The position numbers and the translations under genes were made by a program. A stretch of DNA of 64,000 nt. It comes from Epilithonimonas lactis (lineage in GTDB: Bacteria > Bacteroidota > Bacteroidia > Flavobacteriales > Weeksellaceae). The notes under the pieces are model-generated. The model ran no database searches, had not been told where the DNA came from, and saw only the letters and a program-made list of their open reading frames with translations. The stretch covers positions 310,001 to 374,000 of the forward strand of contig NZ_FOFI01000002.1 in the NCBI RefSeq assembly GCF_900110605.1, in the 5' to 3' direction. Below are positions 18,768 through 27,351 of this stretch, piece after piece; position 1 is the first letter of the stretch, and every line of letters starts with the position of its first letter.

Positions 18768-18801
18768 CTACATTATATATCACGTTAAATTTTTTCAAAG
18801 G

Positions 18802-18833
18802 AAACTCCCGAAGCAATTTGGGAGTTTTTTTAT
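18802..18833. terminator. Terminator between the receptor pair and the polyamine-like operon
   Basis: Eight-bp arms (18802-18809 and 18820-18827), 10-base loop, long T run on the plus strand. It lies between converging transcripts and overlaps the stop of the minus-strand gene by a few bases. Confidence 0.75.
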
Positions 18834-19855
18834 TTTTTCTGATTTCGCCAAATGAAGCCATCCAGCAAATAATGCGTCAATTGTGGAACGACCAAAAGTG
18901 GAACCAGAAACTGTTGCCAAGATATGGAAACCTCAAAGTTTTGAATTGAAAAATGCTCACGCCAAACCAAGACTTCCCACATCAATTCTTCGAAAAAAGC
19001 AAAGCCCAGAAGAATCAAAACAAACAAGAAAATCCCAAAGCTGGTTTTGAAGATGGAAAGTTTTTTCAATGATGAATTATCTTTCTGTTCAATTTCGCGG
19101 ATGTAAATCAAAGCGATGTACGGAATGCCGTGAGAAATGACATTGAGCAAGGTGAAAATCAAATCATTATTAAAATAGACAATCCCAAAATACCAGGACA
19201 GATAAGTTCCAACAATGATGGCGTTTTTCGGAATGTTGAATGATTTTTCATTAATGAAAAAATAAACGGTTTTCAAAATCCAAATCGCAAGAATTACAAA
19301 ATAAATCACAGTTATCACAGGCACATAATTGGGAATCGAACTTGTCCAACTGAACTCATTTTCCACAAACCAATTGAACGCTCTGGGCGTCTTAATCCAA
19401 TAAAGCATCGGAAAAATCGTGGCGGAATAAATTGCCAAGCCGTCCCAAAATTTCGAAAAACCTCTAGCCTCAAATCTGGCATACAATCGCATAAAACCAT
19501 ATTGCTGACGCACAAAATGAAATACCGCTACCAACGCCAAACCTGACCAGAAAAACAAACTTCCAAACTGATAGAAAATCAAACCGAGAATCAAACTGAT
19601 TGCCGGAATTCCCAAGTACAAAAGTTTCCGCTTTTGGAATTCGTCTTTAATGAAATAAGTTTTGAATAATGTTGAGTAAACGTGCGCCACATCTACAAAA
19701 ACGATGAGAATCAACCAAGTGTAGAAAGAATAATGATTTTCCAGATTTTGAATCTGACTTTGAAACAAAATCACCACCGCCAACACCAAAAATGGCGGAG
19801 ACAAGATAAAACGCCAATCCGTTTTCGCATTATGAATCCAAGACTGTCTCATCAT
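18830..19855 (-). CDS. Polytopic membrane protein, last gene of the polyamine-like operon
   Basis: 341 residues with about nine hydrophobic helices (for example 19-32, 42-60, 77-95, 102-118 and 310-330). Conserved-looking polar residues sit within or next to helices: 'DVAHVYSTLF', 'HFVRQQYGFMRLY', 'NVISHGIPY' and 'LTHYLLDGFIWR'. Histidines next to helices suggest a metal or haem site, or an enzyme acting in the membrane, but I do not recognise the family. The start overlaps the stop of the FAD protein gene by four bases, so the two are coupled. It belongs to the seven-gene operon ending here. Confidence 0.8.
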   Translation of the reverse strand: MMRQSWIHNAKTDWRFILSPPFLVLAVVILFQSQIQNLENHYSFYTWLILIVFVDVAHVYSTLFKTYFIKDEFQKRKLLYLGIPAISLILGLIFYQFGSLFFWSGLALVAVFHFVRQQYGFMRLYARFEARGFSKFWDGLAIYSATIFPMLYWIKTPRAFNWFVENEFSWTSSIPNYVPVITVIYFVILAIWILKTVYFFINEKSFNIPKNAIIVGTYLSWYFGIVYFNNDLIFTLLNVISHGIPYIALIYIREIEQKDNSSLKKLSIFKTSFGIFLFVLILLGFAFFEELMWEVLVWREHFSIQNFEVSISWQQFLVPLLVVPQLTHYLLDGFIWRNQKK

Positions 19856-21450
19856 TTCAGCATTTCGTTTACCGCGTTGATGCCTTGATGAAAAGCCTCT
19901 TCGAAAATAGAAATCCCCGATAAATCTGAGTGCGCAAAGAAAATCTTCTCATCCACATCTTGTTTCGCCAAAGCTCTTTCCGCTCCGAAAATAAAATCCG
20001 GAACCGGCGAAATCATCCCGTGACCCAACTTATGAAACTGAATATCAAGGATGAAATCTTCAATCTCGGGATGCGCGACTTTCACATCTGCAAGAACCAG
20101 TTTTTTCAAATCTTCATCTTTTTGATAGTATAATTTTTTTCGTGCTTTTTTGCAGTCGTCGGTAGAAAAACTTCGGTAATAGGTGATGACTTTTTCGCCC
20201 ATATTTTGACTAAGATTTTGATGTTGGTCATTGATGTAACCCAAACCTTCCGTCCCGAAAATCACGTTGTCCCAAGCCAATTCTTCACCGCCACCAAATT
20301 CATTTTTCAGTGTAAAAGTCGCTAACAGCCAAGGCACATAATTGAAGTTTGTCAATTTTCTGTCTTTGAAAATATGTTGATTCACGAATTGTGGCGTTGC
20401 AAAAAGCACTTTTTCAGCAATAATTTTTTTAGAGATTTTAGTTTGATTATCAAAAACCAAAACCTCCACATTTTCGGCATTCCAAGTGACGTCGTAAACC
20501 AAATGTTGCGACAGATTTTTATCTTCCGCAAACTTCGAAAGATGCTTTGCCAATCGCGCATTTCCTTCTGGCCAAGTGAAAACCTGGTTGTGGCGGTTGG
20601 TCGCCCAATTGTTTTTTCGTCCCGCGAAATAATGGATTCCCGCCCACGCAGAAACGTATTTCATTCCCAAACCATAATCGTCTTTGCAAGAATAATCCAT
20701 CAGCCAAAGCAATTCTTCGGATTCAAAATGGTTGTGTTGAAGCCAGCTTTCAAACGTGATTTTATCAAGATTTTTTGCTTCAATTTCCTGGCTGGATTTG
20801 TCCAATGGAATATCAAACCAATACTTTCCAGAAGCATCTTTTCTGGTTCGGAATTCGTCAATTAATTTGAAAAAACGCTCGAATTCTTTTTTTGTTTTTA
20901 ATGAAATTCCATTTTGTGGCGTGAGGTCATTTTGCCATTCATTTTTGAAGAAAAGTCGCTCTTCTTTTGGAAACGTAAGTTGCTCGACATCGAAGGTTGG
21001 CAATCCATTTTCGTCATCGCCGAGAAAGATTTTACATTCCTTCAGAAACTCAATCAAATCCAAATCTTCTTTGTTGGGAATCGGCAGATAATGGGCGCCG
21101 AGCGGGAATTTTGAAAACTTATTTTCACCATTTGAAGCATTTCCTCCCAGGTGATTTTCCATTTCGACCAGAAGAAAATCCGTTTCATTGTTTTTGGTCA
21201 AATGTCTGCAAGCGGAAAGTCCAGAGATTCCACTGCCGACAATCAGGAATTTGACATTAATTTCTTTAGTAGGTTTCGGAAAATCCTTTGCCCAAAGCTG
21301 GTGTCCCAAAACATAATTCGTTCCTGTAATCTTCAGTAAAATCGATTTTGATTTTTGCTTGCAATATTGCAAAAAAGGCAACATTACGCCAGCCCACAAC
21401 ATTGTTGTAAGAAAGAATTTTCGGGAAATTTGATTGCGATTTTGAGACAA
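19852..21450 (-). CDS. FAD-dependent amine-oxidase-like protein with Tat-like leader
   Basis: 532 residues. Residues 60-95 hold the FAD Rossmann motif G-S-G-I-S-G-L followed by 'VEMENHLGG', the flavin amine oxidase fold. The C-terminal motif (near 505-525, 'FFAHSDLSGISIFEEAFHQG') closes the flavin site. The N-terminus reads S-R-K-F-F-L-T followed by a hydrophobic stretch and a Cys. This resembles a twin-arginine signal with Arg-Lys in place of Arg-Arg, and possibly a lipoprotein, so the active domain may sit outside the inner membrane. The partners are a spermidine-synthase-like enzyme and an AdoMet decarboxylase. A polyamine or aminopropyl group is therefore a reasonable but unproven substrate. 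Confidence 0.85.
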   Translation of the reverse strand: MSQNRNQISRKFFLTTMLWAGVMLPFLQYCKQKSKSILLKITGTNYVLGHQLWAKDFPKPTKEINVKFLIVGSGISGLSACRHLTKNNETDFLLVEMENHLGGNASNGENKFSKFPLGAHYLPIPNKEDLDLIEFLKECKIFLGDDENGLPTFDVEQLTFPKEERLFFKNEWQNDLTPQNGISLKTKKEFERFFKLIDEFRTRKDASGKYWFDIPLDKSSQEIEAKNLDKITFESWLQHNHFESEELLWLMDYSCKDDYGLGMKYVSAWAGIHYFAGRKNNWATNRHNQVFTWPEGNARLAKHLSKFAEDKNLSQHLVYDVTWNAENVEVLVFDNQTKISKKIIAEKVLFATPQFVNQHIFKDRKLTNFNYVPWLLATFTLKNEFGGGEELAWDNVIFGTEGLGYINDQHQNLSQNMGEKVITYYRSFSTDDCKKARKKLYYQKDEDLKKLVLADVKVAHPEIEDFILDIQFHKLGHGMISPVPDFIFGAERALAKQDVDEKIFFAHSDLSGISIFEEAFHQGINAVNEMLK

Positions 21451-21465
21451 TTTTAAGGATTTAAA

Positions 21466-22980
21466 TTATTGGATTTTGCCCCATTCTTCATCAAAATATC
21501 GAACCAAAATCTGGTTGTCGAGTCGGTTAACTTCCAGATTGTCAGCCTTCATATCTTTGCTGAAGTAGGACATTTGCTTAAAATTATAATCATAAAATTT
21601 CAAATCAGGAATTTTTCTAACAATTTTATTATCAATCGGTTGGAAAGATGCGAAACAAAATCCCCATTCTCCAAAACTCGGAACATAAGTGTGATAAGCC
21701 GTTGTGAAAGGGAAAATTTGATTAATGGTCTTCTCGATGCACCAAAAAGACTTCGGCGCAAAATAAGGTGATGTGGTTTGCACTACGATTTTGGTATCCG
21801 GCGTGGTAACTTTCTCCAATTCCTTGTAAAACTGAACCGAATATAATTTCCCTAAACTGTAATTGGAAGGGTCAGGAAAATCGATGATGATGACGTCGTA
21901 CTTCTTCTTGTTTTCCTTAATCCAAATGTACGCGTCCTTGTTGATGATTTCTAATTTCGGGTTGGAAAGTGCGCTGTGATTCAGTTTTTTCATCGTTTCG
22001 TTGTCTTTGAAAAAATTGGTCATTTGCCCATCCAAATCTACGAGTGTGATATTTTTAACGTCTTTATATTTTAAAACTTCTCTCACCGCAAAACCGTCGC
22101 CTCCGCCCAAAATCAAAACGTTGGAAATATTCTTGGCCATTGACATTGCGGGATGAACCAAGGCCTCGTGATAGCGGTATTCGTCGGCGGAAGAGAACTG
22201 GAGATTGTTGTTGAGATAAAGCCTGAAATCTTTGTCGTTCCGCGTCAAGACGATTCTTTGATAAGGTGAATTGTTTGCGTAAACGATGTTTTCGCCGTAC
22301 AATTTTTCTTCAGAAAAGGCCAAAAGTTTGTCAGAAAAAACAAATAGAGCGACCAATCCCAAAAAGGCGACAATGGATTTGGCCTTCAAAGCGATTGGAT
22401 TTTTCAGTTCTTTTTCCAGATAGAACGATAGGAAAATGGCGATTGAAATATTAATCAAACCAAAAAAAAGTGGCGTTTTGATAATCCCCAAACTTGGAAT
22501 CAAGACCAAAGGAAAAAGGATTGAGGCCAATAAAGCGCCAATATAATCAAAGGCGAAAACATTGGAAACCAAATCTTTGAAAGCAACTTTGTCCTTCAAG
22601 ATATTCATCAACAATGGAATTTCCAAACCGACCAAACATCCTGTGACGAAAACGAAAAGGTACAAAACCGGCTCAAAATGCTGAATCGTATTAAACAGAA
22701 AAAACAAAACCACCGAACTGATTCCGCCAATCACTCCGACGAGAATCTCAATCTCAACAAATTTGTTCAATAAATCCTTGTGAATAAACTTGGCAAAATA
22801 CGACCCAACGCCCATCGAAAATAGGTAAACGCCGATGATGAAAGAAAACTGCTTGACAGAATCTCCCAAAAGATAACTCGCCAATGCGCCTGCAACCAAC
22901 TCATAAATCAGTCCGCAAGTCGCAATGACAAACACCGAAAAAAGCAGAAGCAATTCAAAAGAAATGCGTTTTTTATCCAT
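21466..22980 (-). CDS. Membrane-anchored spermidine-synthase-like aminopropyltransferase
   Basis: 504 residues. The first 220 or so contain about seven membrane helices, beginning 'FELLLLFSVFVIATCGLIYELVAGAL'. The cytosolic part is a spermidine synthase fold: Y270-H-E, AdoMet-type loop GGGDG at 292-296, acidic 'LVDLD' at 313-317, and the D-x-x-D-P loop at 367-371 that holds the catalytic aspartate in the family. It would move an aminopropyl group from decarboxylated AdoMet to an amine. The membrane anchor suggests the acceptor may not be free putrescine. It overlaps the DUF350 gene by eight bases. Confidence 0.9.
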   Translation of the reverse strand: MDKKRISFELLLLFSVFVIATCGLIYELVAGALASYLLGDSVKQFSFIIGVYLFSMGVGSYFAKFIHKDLLNKFVEIEILVGVIGGISSVVLFFLFNTIQHFEPVLYLFVFVTGCLVGLEIPLLMNILKDKVAFKDLVSNVFAFDYIGALLASILFPLVLIPSLGIIKTPLFFGLINISIAIFLSFYLEKELKNPIALKAKSIVAFLGLVALFVFSDKLLAFSEEKLYGENIVYANNSPYQRIVLTRNDKDFRLYLNNNLQFSSADEYRYHEALVHPAMSMAKNISNVLILGGGDGFAVREVLKYKDVKNITLVDLDGQMTNFFKDNETMKKLNHSALSNPKLEIINKDAYIWIKENKKKYDVIIIDFPDPSNYSLGKLYSVQFYKELEKVTTPDTKIVVQTTSPYFAPKSFWCIEKTINQIFPFTTAYHTYVPSFGEWGFCFASFQPIDNKIVRKIPDLKFYDYNFKQMSYFSKDMKADNLEVNRLDNQILVRYFDEEWGKIQ

Positions 22981-23188
22981 GAATCGCTCCGCTGATAATG
23001 ATGGAAATCCCGATGATAAATGCGCCCAGGATAATTGCCAAAGCGGTATTGTTGTTTTTTGAAATCTCGTGCCACGTTTTTTCAGGCGTCAATTTCTCGA
23101 TGATGAGGTAGCAAACCAAAAGAATGGCGACTCCCAAAAAAGCGTATAATATTGAATTGACTATCGGTAAATAATTAAATTCTCCCAT
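22973..23188 (-). CDS. DUF350 small membrane protein
   Basis: 71 residues with two membrane helices (about 8-30 and 48-69), joined by a charged loop ('EKLTPEKTWHEISKNNNTA'). The second helix, rich in G, I and A ('LGAFIIGISIIISGAI'), matches the DUF350 (YjfL-like) family. Family members recur beside PspA, polyamine enzymes and DUF4178 in envelope-stress gene neighbourhoods. Its own activity is unknown. Confidence 0.85.
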   Translation of the reverse strand: MGEFNYLPIVNSILYAFLGVAILLVCYLIIEKLTPEKTWHEISKNNNTALAIILGAFIIGISIIISGAIHG

Positions 23189-23214
23189 TGTTTTTTATTT
23201 TTTTTTAATCAAAG

Positions 23215-23409
23215 TTATTTGTGATAATATCTGTAAACAGATGTTCCGTGTGAGCGATATCTCGAGGTTCCGTCCCTGTATTTCTCTGTCTTTGCGCAAT
23301 CGCAGAACTGGTTTCCTGTGTAGGTCAAATAGAGAAACCAACCCAGAAAAAATACGCCTGCGAAGACTACAAGTTTATATTTTTTGATGTAATTAATGAT
23401 TTTTTCCAT
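23215..23409 (-). CDS. Small single-helix membrane protein
   Basis: 64 residues. A lysine-rich start, one membrane helix (about 13-31), then a short tail with an isolated 'CDCAK' and many Tyr/Arg/His residues (YRYHK end). No family is recognised. It sits inside the operon: its start codon shares one base with the end of the DUF4178 gene, and DUF350 follows 26 bases later. That spacing supports it as a real gene. Confidence 0.7.
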   Translation of the reverse strand: MEKIINYIKKYKLVVFAGVFFLGWFLYLTYTGNQFCDCAKTEKYRDGTSRYRSHGTSVYRYYHK

Positions 23410-24848
23410 CAGCTTGTGTAATCGTTAAAAGGTGAATAGTTGCTGTTCTCCCATTTGGTCTTATCAAAGAGATATTTTCCCCAATAATTGAGTCCAACGA
23501 GCAAAGCCATAATTCCGAGAATGATAAAGTAATTCCAGAAACTGACCGGTTTCCAAAAAGCCTGAATGGCGAAATTGGGATTGGCAGAATCTGTGTCTGG
23601 AATGTTTGTTGAGAAATTTGGATTTTTCAGTTTGAAAGCCTTCGCCTGTTCCAATTCTGCGTACGTCGTTGAATCATTTTGTTGAAGATTTTCGAGGTTC
23701 ACCGCTGTTTTTTCTCCCGATGGCAGGATGACATCTACAAAGCCGTCGCCTGTGTAAGCAAACGTTTTTTTGCCATCTGGCGCATAGAATGTTTCTCCCG
23801 CTGGTTGTTCAAAGCCTTGTTTTTGGGCGCTGATTGAAAAATGATATTTTCCGGGCGCCACACCACAGAAATTGAATTCCTTTTCCTTACCACCTTCCGA
23901 CCAGCTTTCGCCACTTTCGTAGCCGTGATATTGCTCGATGTCTTGGGATGTGTATTCTATTTCATTGGAATTTTCATTAATCAAACTCAACTCTACATTC
24001 GCCCAAGAATTATCGACGTTGGAGGACAATTTGACATTAAGCGGAGCCGATGCGCCACTCAAATCGAAAGATTTGGAAATCAGTTCCTTACTTCGGACAG
24101 AATCGAATCTAATATTATCGCTGAAAACCTCATAATTGCTTCTGGAAACCGTGTTGTAAAACTGAAACAGACTCATTATCAATGCCACAACGACGAAGAC
24201 ATTCAACAGCTGTCTTGGATTCACATAATATGGCTGAACAATCCCAATCCCCGAATAATTGGGCATATAAGCAGGTTTGAACGCTTTCTTGATTTCACTT
24301 TTCGGAACGTGTTTTCCCCAAAGAAAAGTTTTTTCTGTACCCACTTGTTCCAAAGAAACCATCTCGGTTCCGTTAACAAACTCCTTGTACGTTGCTAAAC
24401 TGAACTTGAGTTTATCTTCGAAGAAACCCGTTGCCGAGTCAATGTTATTGGGTGTGGACTCGTACCAGCGGTATTTTTTGCCTTCAAACTCTGCGTGGAA
24501 TTTGAATTCTTTGTTGGGCATTGTCTTTGGAAACATTATCACCCAATGGCCGTTGCTCTCGCTGAGGAAAGCTTCGTTGAGATTTTTATCTCTTAGGTGA
24601 TATTCTCGCCAGAAAACAGAATTTCCATATTTCTTGACCACAATGGCAACAACAGTATATTCCGTTCCGTCTAATTTCCCTTTTTGACCAACTTCCAAAA
24701 CCACATTTTCAGTTGGCTTTTTGACATTTTTGATAATTTTACCTTGCTCGCTCAACATCGAGCAAGACTTACAGATGTAGCTCTCAACAGGGAAATCGAG
24801 GTCTAAGGTATTTTCTTTTTTGCAACTGGGACAGGTGTAAATCATCAT
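23409..24848 (-). CDS. DUF4178 membrane protein with zinc ribbon
   Basis: 479 residues. The N-terminus carries a zinc ribbon (CPSC near 5-8 and C-K-S-C near 26-29). Residues about 50-200 match DUF4178 ('GTEYTVVAIVVKKYG' ... 'WREYHL' ... 'YRWYEST'). A first helix near 222-242 precedes a large, probably extracytoplasmic, beta-rich region, then a second helix near 447-466. The fold suggests an envelope sensor or scaffold; no catalytic residues are evident. It overlaps the AdoMet decarboxylase gene by four bases (ATGA type). DUF4178 proteins are known companions of DUF350 and polyamine enzymes. Confidence 0.85.
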   Translation of the reverse strand: MMIYTCPSCKKENTLDLDFPVESYICKSCSMLSEQGKIIKNVKKPTENVVLEVGQKGKLDGTEYTVVAIVVKKYGNSVFWREYHLRDKNLNEAFLSESNGHWVIMFPKTMPNKEFKFHAEFEGKKYRWYESTPNNIDSATGFFEDKLKFSLATYKEFVNGTEMVSLEQVGTEKTFLWGKHVPKSEIKKAFKPAYMPNYSGIGIVQPYYVNPRQLLNVFVVVALIMSLFQFYNTVSRSNYEVFSDNIRFDSVRSKELISKSFDLSGASAPLNVKLSSNVDNSWANVELSLINENSNEIEYTSQDIEQYHGYESGESWSEGGKEKEFNFCGVAPGKYHFSISAQKQGFEQPAGETFYAPDGKKTFAYTGDGFVDVILPSGEKTAVNLENLQQNDSTTYAELEQAKAFKLKNPNFSTNIPDTDSANPNFAIQAFWKPVSFWNYFIILGIMALLVGLNYWGKYLFDKTKWENSNYSPFNDYTS

Positions 24849-25207
24849 CTTCGGATTTTGTGTTCTTTGATAATTTGTCCTGAGAAATAGTCGGTCACAG
24901 CCTTGGCAATCGTCTCGGTCTTGTGAGAATTATCGCCGAAGTAATTACACAGCAAAATATCGAAAGTCAGTTGAGAAAACTCTGGCCAAGTGTGGATGCA
25001 CAAATGAGATTCTTTGAGAATGACAGCCGACGTGAAACTGCCGTTTGAGAAGATGTGATGCGTCTCGCCAACCACTTCTGTTTCATTTTCCGATAAGATT
25101 TCCTTTACTCTTTTGATGAAAGAATCGTAGTCTAATAATAGATTTGCCTCGCTGACTTTTAACGTTAATAAGATGTGTAAACCTTCGCTATAAGTTTCTA
25201 ATTCCAT
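24845..25207 (-). CDS. speD: S-adenosylmethionine decarboxylase (pyruvoyl type)
   Basis: 120 residues, the short prokaryotic form. The proenzyme cuts itself before S67 in the K-E-S-H-L motif, making the pyruvoyl cofactor. H72 (in HTWPE) and C87 (DILLC) lie at +5 and +20 from it. That is the same spacing as S63/H68/C83 of the Thermotoga enzyme, so all three key residues are present. It yields decarboxylated AdoMet, the aminopropyl donor for the transferase encoded three genes downstream. It is the first gene of the operon. Residue evidence is strong; the biological product is not known. Confidence 0.93.
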   Translation of the reverse strand: MELETYSEGLHILLTLKVSEANLLLDYDSFIKRVKEILSENETEVVGETHHIFSNGSFTSAVILKESHLCIHTWPEFSQLTFDILLCNYFGDNSHKTETIAKAVTDYFSGQIIKEHKIRR

Positions 25208-25261
25208 TTGTGCTAAATAATGACAGCAATATCTTATTTTTTTGGAAGATTTACAATAGAA

Positions 25262-25292
25262 AAATAAAAAAGCTACAAAAATCTGTAGCTTT
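25262..25292 (-). terminator. Terminator after ctlX
   Basis: On the minus strand, AAAGCTACA and TGTAGCTTT (25284-25292 and 25269-25277 in plus coordinates) pair around a short loop and are followed by a T-rich run. Confidence 0.75.
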
Positions 25293-25301
25293 CATTGAAT
25301 T

Positions 25302-26219
25302 TTATTTCTTCGGCAAGAAAACCTCTGCCAGCATACATCGGGCACTTCCGCCACCGTTGGTCTCTATGGTTTCCAAATCTGAGTAGATTATTTCTGAATA
25401 TTTTTTAATCGCGGAAACTTGTTCCGGTTTCAAAGATTTGTACGCACTTTGGCTCATTATCAGGAACTTTTCTCCTGAATTGTTTTGAACCTGAAGCATA
25501 TTCCCTGCGAAATTCTGCATTTGGTCTTCGGAGATTTCTATCAATTCTTTTCCGGAATTTTTGATGGAATCGATGACGTTTTGTCTTTCAGTTTCATCGT
25601 CGATACAGTCTAAACAAATCACGACAAACTTGTCCGCCACGCACATCATCACGTTGGTGTGATAGATTGGCAATCTTTCTTCGCCAGCAGTTTGATAAGA
25701 ATGAAAAACTATGGGCGTAAATCCAAACTCACTACAGAATTTTCTAAAAAGTTCCTCATCCAACCTCAACGAAACAGAGCCATAAGCAATCTTGTTGTCG
25801 TGGTCGAAAATCATACTTCCGGTTCCTTCCAGATATTTGTCCTCGTTTTCAATCTTGGAATAATCGATGATTTCTGTGACATCAAATTGTTCTTTGATTT
25901 GATTAATGATATCCTCACGTCTTTCCAAACGTCTGTTTTCTGCAAACATTGGATACAAAACGATTTTTCCATCAGCGTGAAAACTCACCCAATTGTTAGG
26001 GAAAATAGAATCCGGCGTTTTTGGGTCAATCGTATCTTTAATGGTAATGACGTTGATGCCTTTCGCTCTCAATTTCTCAACAAAAGAATGGAATTCGTAC
26101 AAGGCTTTTTCCTGCACATTTCCTTCCTGCTGAACTTGGAAATAATTGTTAACCGCCGTTTGCTCGTTGAATCCGAAAGCGATTGGCTCTATCATTAGAA
26201 CTGTATCTGTGGTTTGCAT
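25302..26219 (-). CDS. ctlX: CtlX-type citrulline/arginine hydrolase (guanidine-modifying enzyme)
   Basis: 305 residues, pentein fold. Family signatures present are FPNNWVSFH near 95, 'GTGSMIFDH' near 131, the histidine motif 'YHTNVMM', and the nucleophile Cys near 295 in GGGSARCML, close to the C-terminus as expected. These fit the citrulline-utilisation hydrolase CtlX group, which releases ammonia or urea from citrulline or arginine-like substrates. A second pentein gene lies 38 bases upstream, so the two probably share a pathway of arginine use. Confidence 0.85.
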   Translation of the reverse strand: MQTTDTVLMIEPIAFGFNEQTAVNNYFQVQQEGNVQEKALYEFHSFVEKLRAKGINVITIKDTIDPKTPDSIFPNNWVSFHADGKIVLYPMFAENRRLERREDIINQIKEQFDVTEIIDYSKIENEDKYLEGTGSMIFDHDNKIAYGSVSLRLDEELFRKFCSEFGFTPIVFHSYQTAGEERLPIYHTNVMMCVADKFVVICLDCIDDETERQNVIDSIKNSGKELIEISEDQMQNFAGNMLQVQNNSGEKFLIMSQSAYKSLKPEQVSAIKKYSEIIYSDLETIETNGGGSARCMLAEVFLPKK

Positions 26220-26257
26220 TTAAAATTAAATGATTAAAGAATTAAACGATTAAAAAA

Positions 26258-27178
26258 TTACTCTCTAACTAATGGAAGCGTTGAACATCTCAAAAGTCCG
26301 CCCATTTTGGAAATTTCTCTATATGGAATTTCTTCTACCGTAATTCCCCATTCGTTGCGGAAATGGTCATTCATTCTGGTGAAAGCTTTGTCCGAGACTA
26401 CAACGTCTGGTGCGATTGAGAAGACATTCGGGAACATCTGGAACATCTCTTCGTCATTGACATTGAAGCAATTTTCTTCGCCAAAAATATCGAGAACCAA
26501 TTGGTAATCATCTTCGTCCACAAATCCGTTTTTGTAAATCACACATTTGTCTTCCCCAATCGGGTTGAAGGTACAATCTAAATGCAAAATGCCTTCGTAA
26601 GGTTTGGTATCACTTTTCTTCAAATCCAAATCGATGATTCTCTTTTTAGGGAAATATTCTTTTAGGATTTCAATCGCATATTCGTTGGTTCTGGCGGTTT
26701 TCAGATTTCTGTAATCTGGGCTGTAACTGGTTCCTATAAAAAGAAATTCGTCCCAAACAATCACGTCACCACCTTCGATGTGTGCTTTTTCTGGCAAGTT
26801 GACCACGTTTCTCCAAGACACTTTATCGATGATGTGTCGGTAAGCTTCCTGCTCATCTGCACGGTCTGGGATGATATTCGAAATAATCATTTTATCCTCG
26901 ATGACAAAAGCGACGTCACGTGCAAAAACCTGGTTGTAATCCTTAATAATTTTTGGCCGGAAAACCTCAACATCATATTTCTTCAGAACTTTCTCAAATT
27001 CTGACATTTCGAAGACAATATCTTCCTCTTTCGGATAGATATCATTTTCTATGGTGTTGTATGATTTGGCGTCGTAGCTTTCTGCAAGTGTAGGAATTGG
27101 TCCGTTGGATTTTGGTTGGCCCAGAACCACAGACTTTAGCTTTCCCGTTTCGTTTTTAATATTGAGGTTGATTCCCAT
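26258..27178 (-). CDS. Amidinotransferase / arginine-deiminase-family protein
   Basis: 306 residues from the ATG at 27178. The frame stays open to 27295, but a -7-like box at 27195-27202 lies inside that extension, and 'MGINLNIKNETG' is a natural family start. Pentein motifs: 'FARDVAFVI' near 98, 'IEGGDVIVW' near 146, the catalytic histidine in LHLDCTF near 198, and the nucleophile C298 in LLRCSTLPL. It hydrolyses or transfers the guanidine group of an arginine-like substrate. Arginine deiminase and dimethylargininase are both possible. Tandem with ctlX. Confidence 0.82.
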   Translation of the reverse strand: MGINLNIKNETGKLKSVVLGQPKSNGPIPTLAESYDAKSYNTIENDIYPKEEDIVFEMSEFEKVLKKYDVEVFRPKIIKDYNQVFARDVAFVIEDKMIISNIIPDRADEQEAYRHIIDKVSWRNVVNLPEKAHIEGGDVIVWDEFLFIGTSYSPDYRNLKTARTNEYAIEILKEYFPKKRIIDLDLKKSDTKPYEGILHLDCTFNPIGEDKCVIYKNGFVDEDDYQLVLDIFGEENCFNVNDEEMFQMFPNVFSIAPDVVVSDKAFTRMNDHFRNEWGITVEEIPYREISKMGGLLRCSTLPLVRE

Positions 27179-27194
27179 AAAAATGTAAGTGTCG

Positions 27195-27202
27195 CAAATA
27201 TA
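27195..27202 (-). promoter_or_regulatory. Candidate -7 box of the amidinotransferase gene
   Basis: TATATTTG on the minus strand fits TAnnTTTG and ends 16 bases before the chosen ATG. No -33 TTG at standard spacing; one lies only 12 bases away. Confidence 0.4.
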
Positions 27203-27295
27203 ATTAAAGCTATGCAATAACCGAAAATTCGGAAATAATATCTGTTTTAAGGATTTATTAAATTGTTTTGCTTTCCAGTTATCAATTGTCACCAC

Positions 27296-27328
27296 AAAAA
27301 AATCCCCAAAACCAGAGTTTCAGGGATT
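27296..27328 (-). terminator. Terminator after gltA
   Basis: On the minus strand, AATCCCTGAAAC pairs with GTTTTGGGGATT (two weak pairs) and is followed by a run of T. Confidence 0.75.
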
Positions 27329-27351
27329 ATTAATTTTATAAAAAAAAGATA

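Noticed and set aside
27179..27295. N-terminal extension of the amidinotransferase frame
   Set aside because: It contains a -7-like box and codes for a segment unlike the family start; the ATG at 27178 is preferred.
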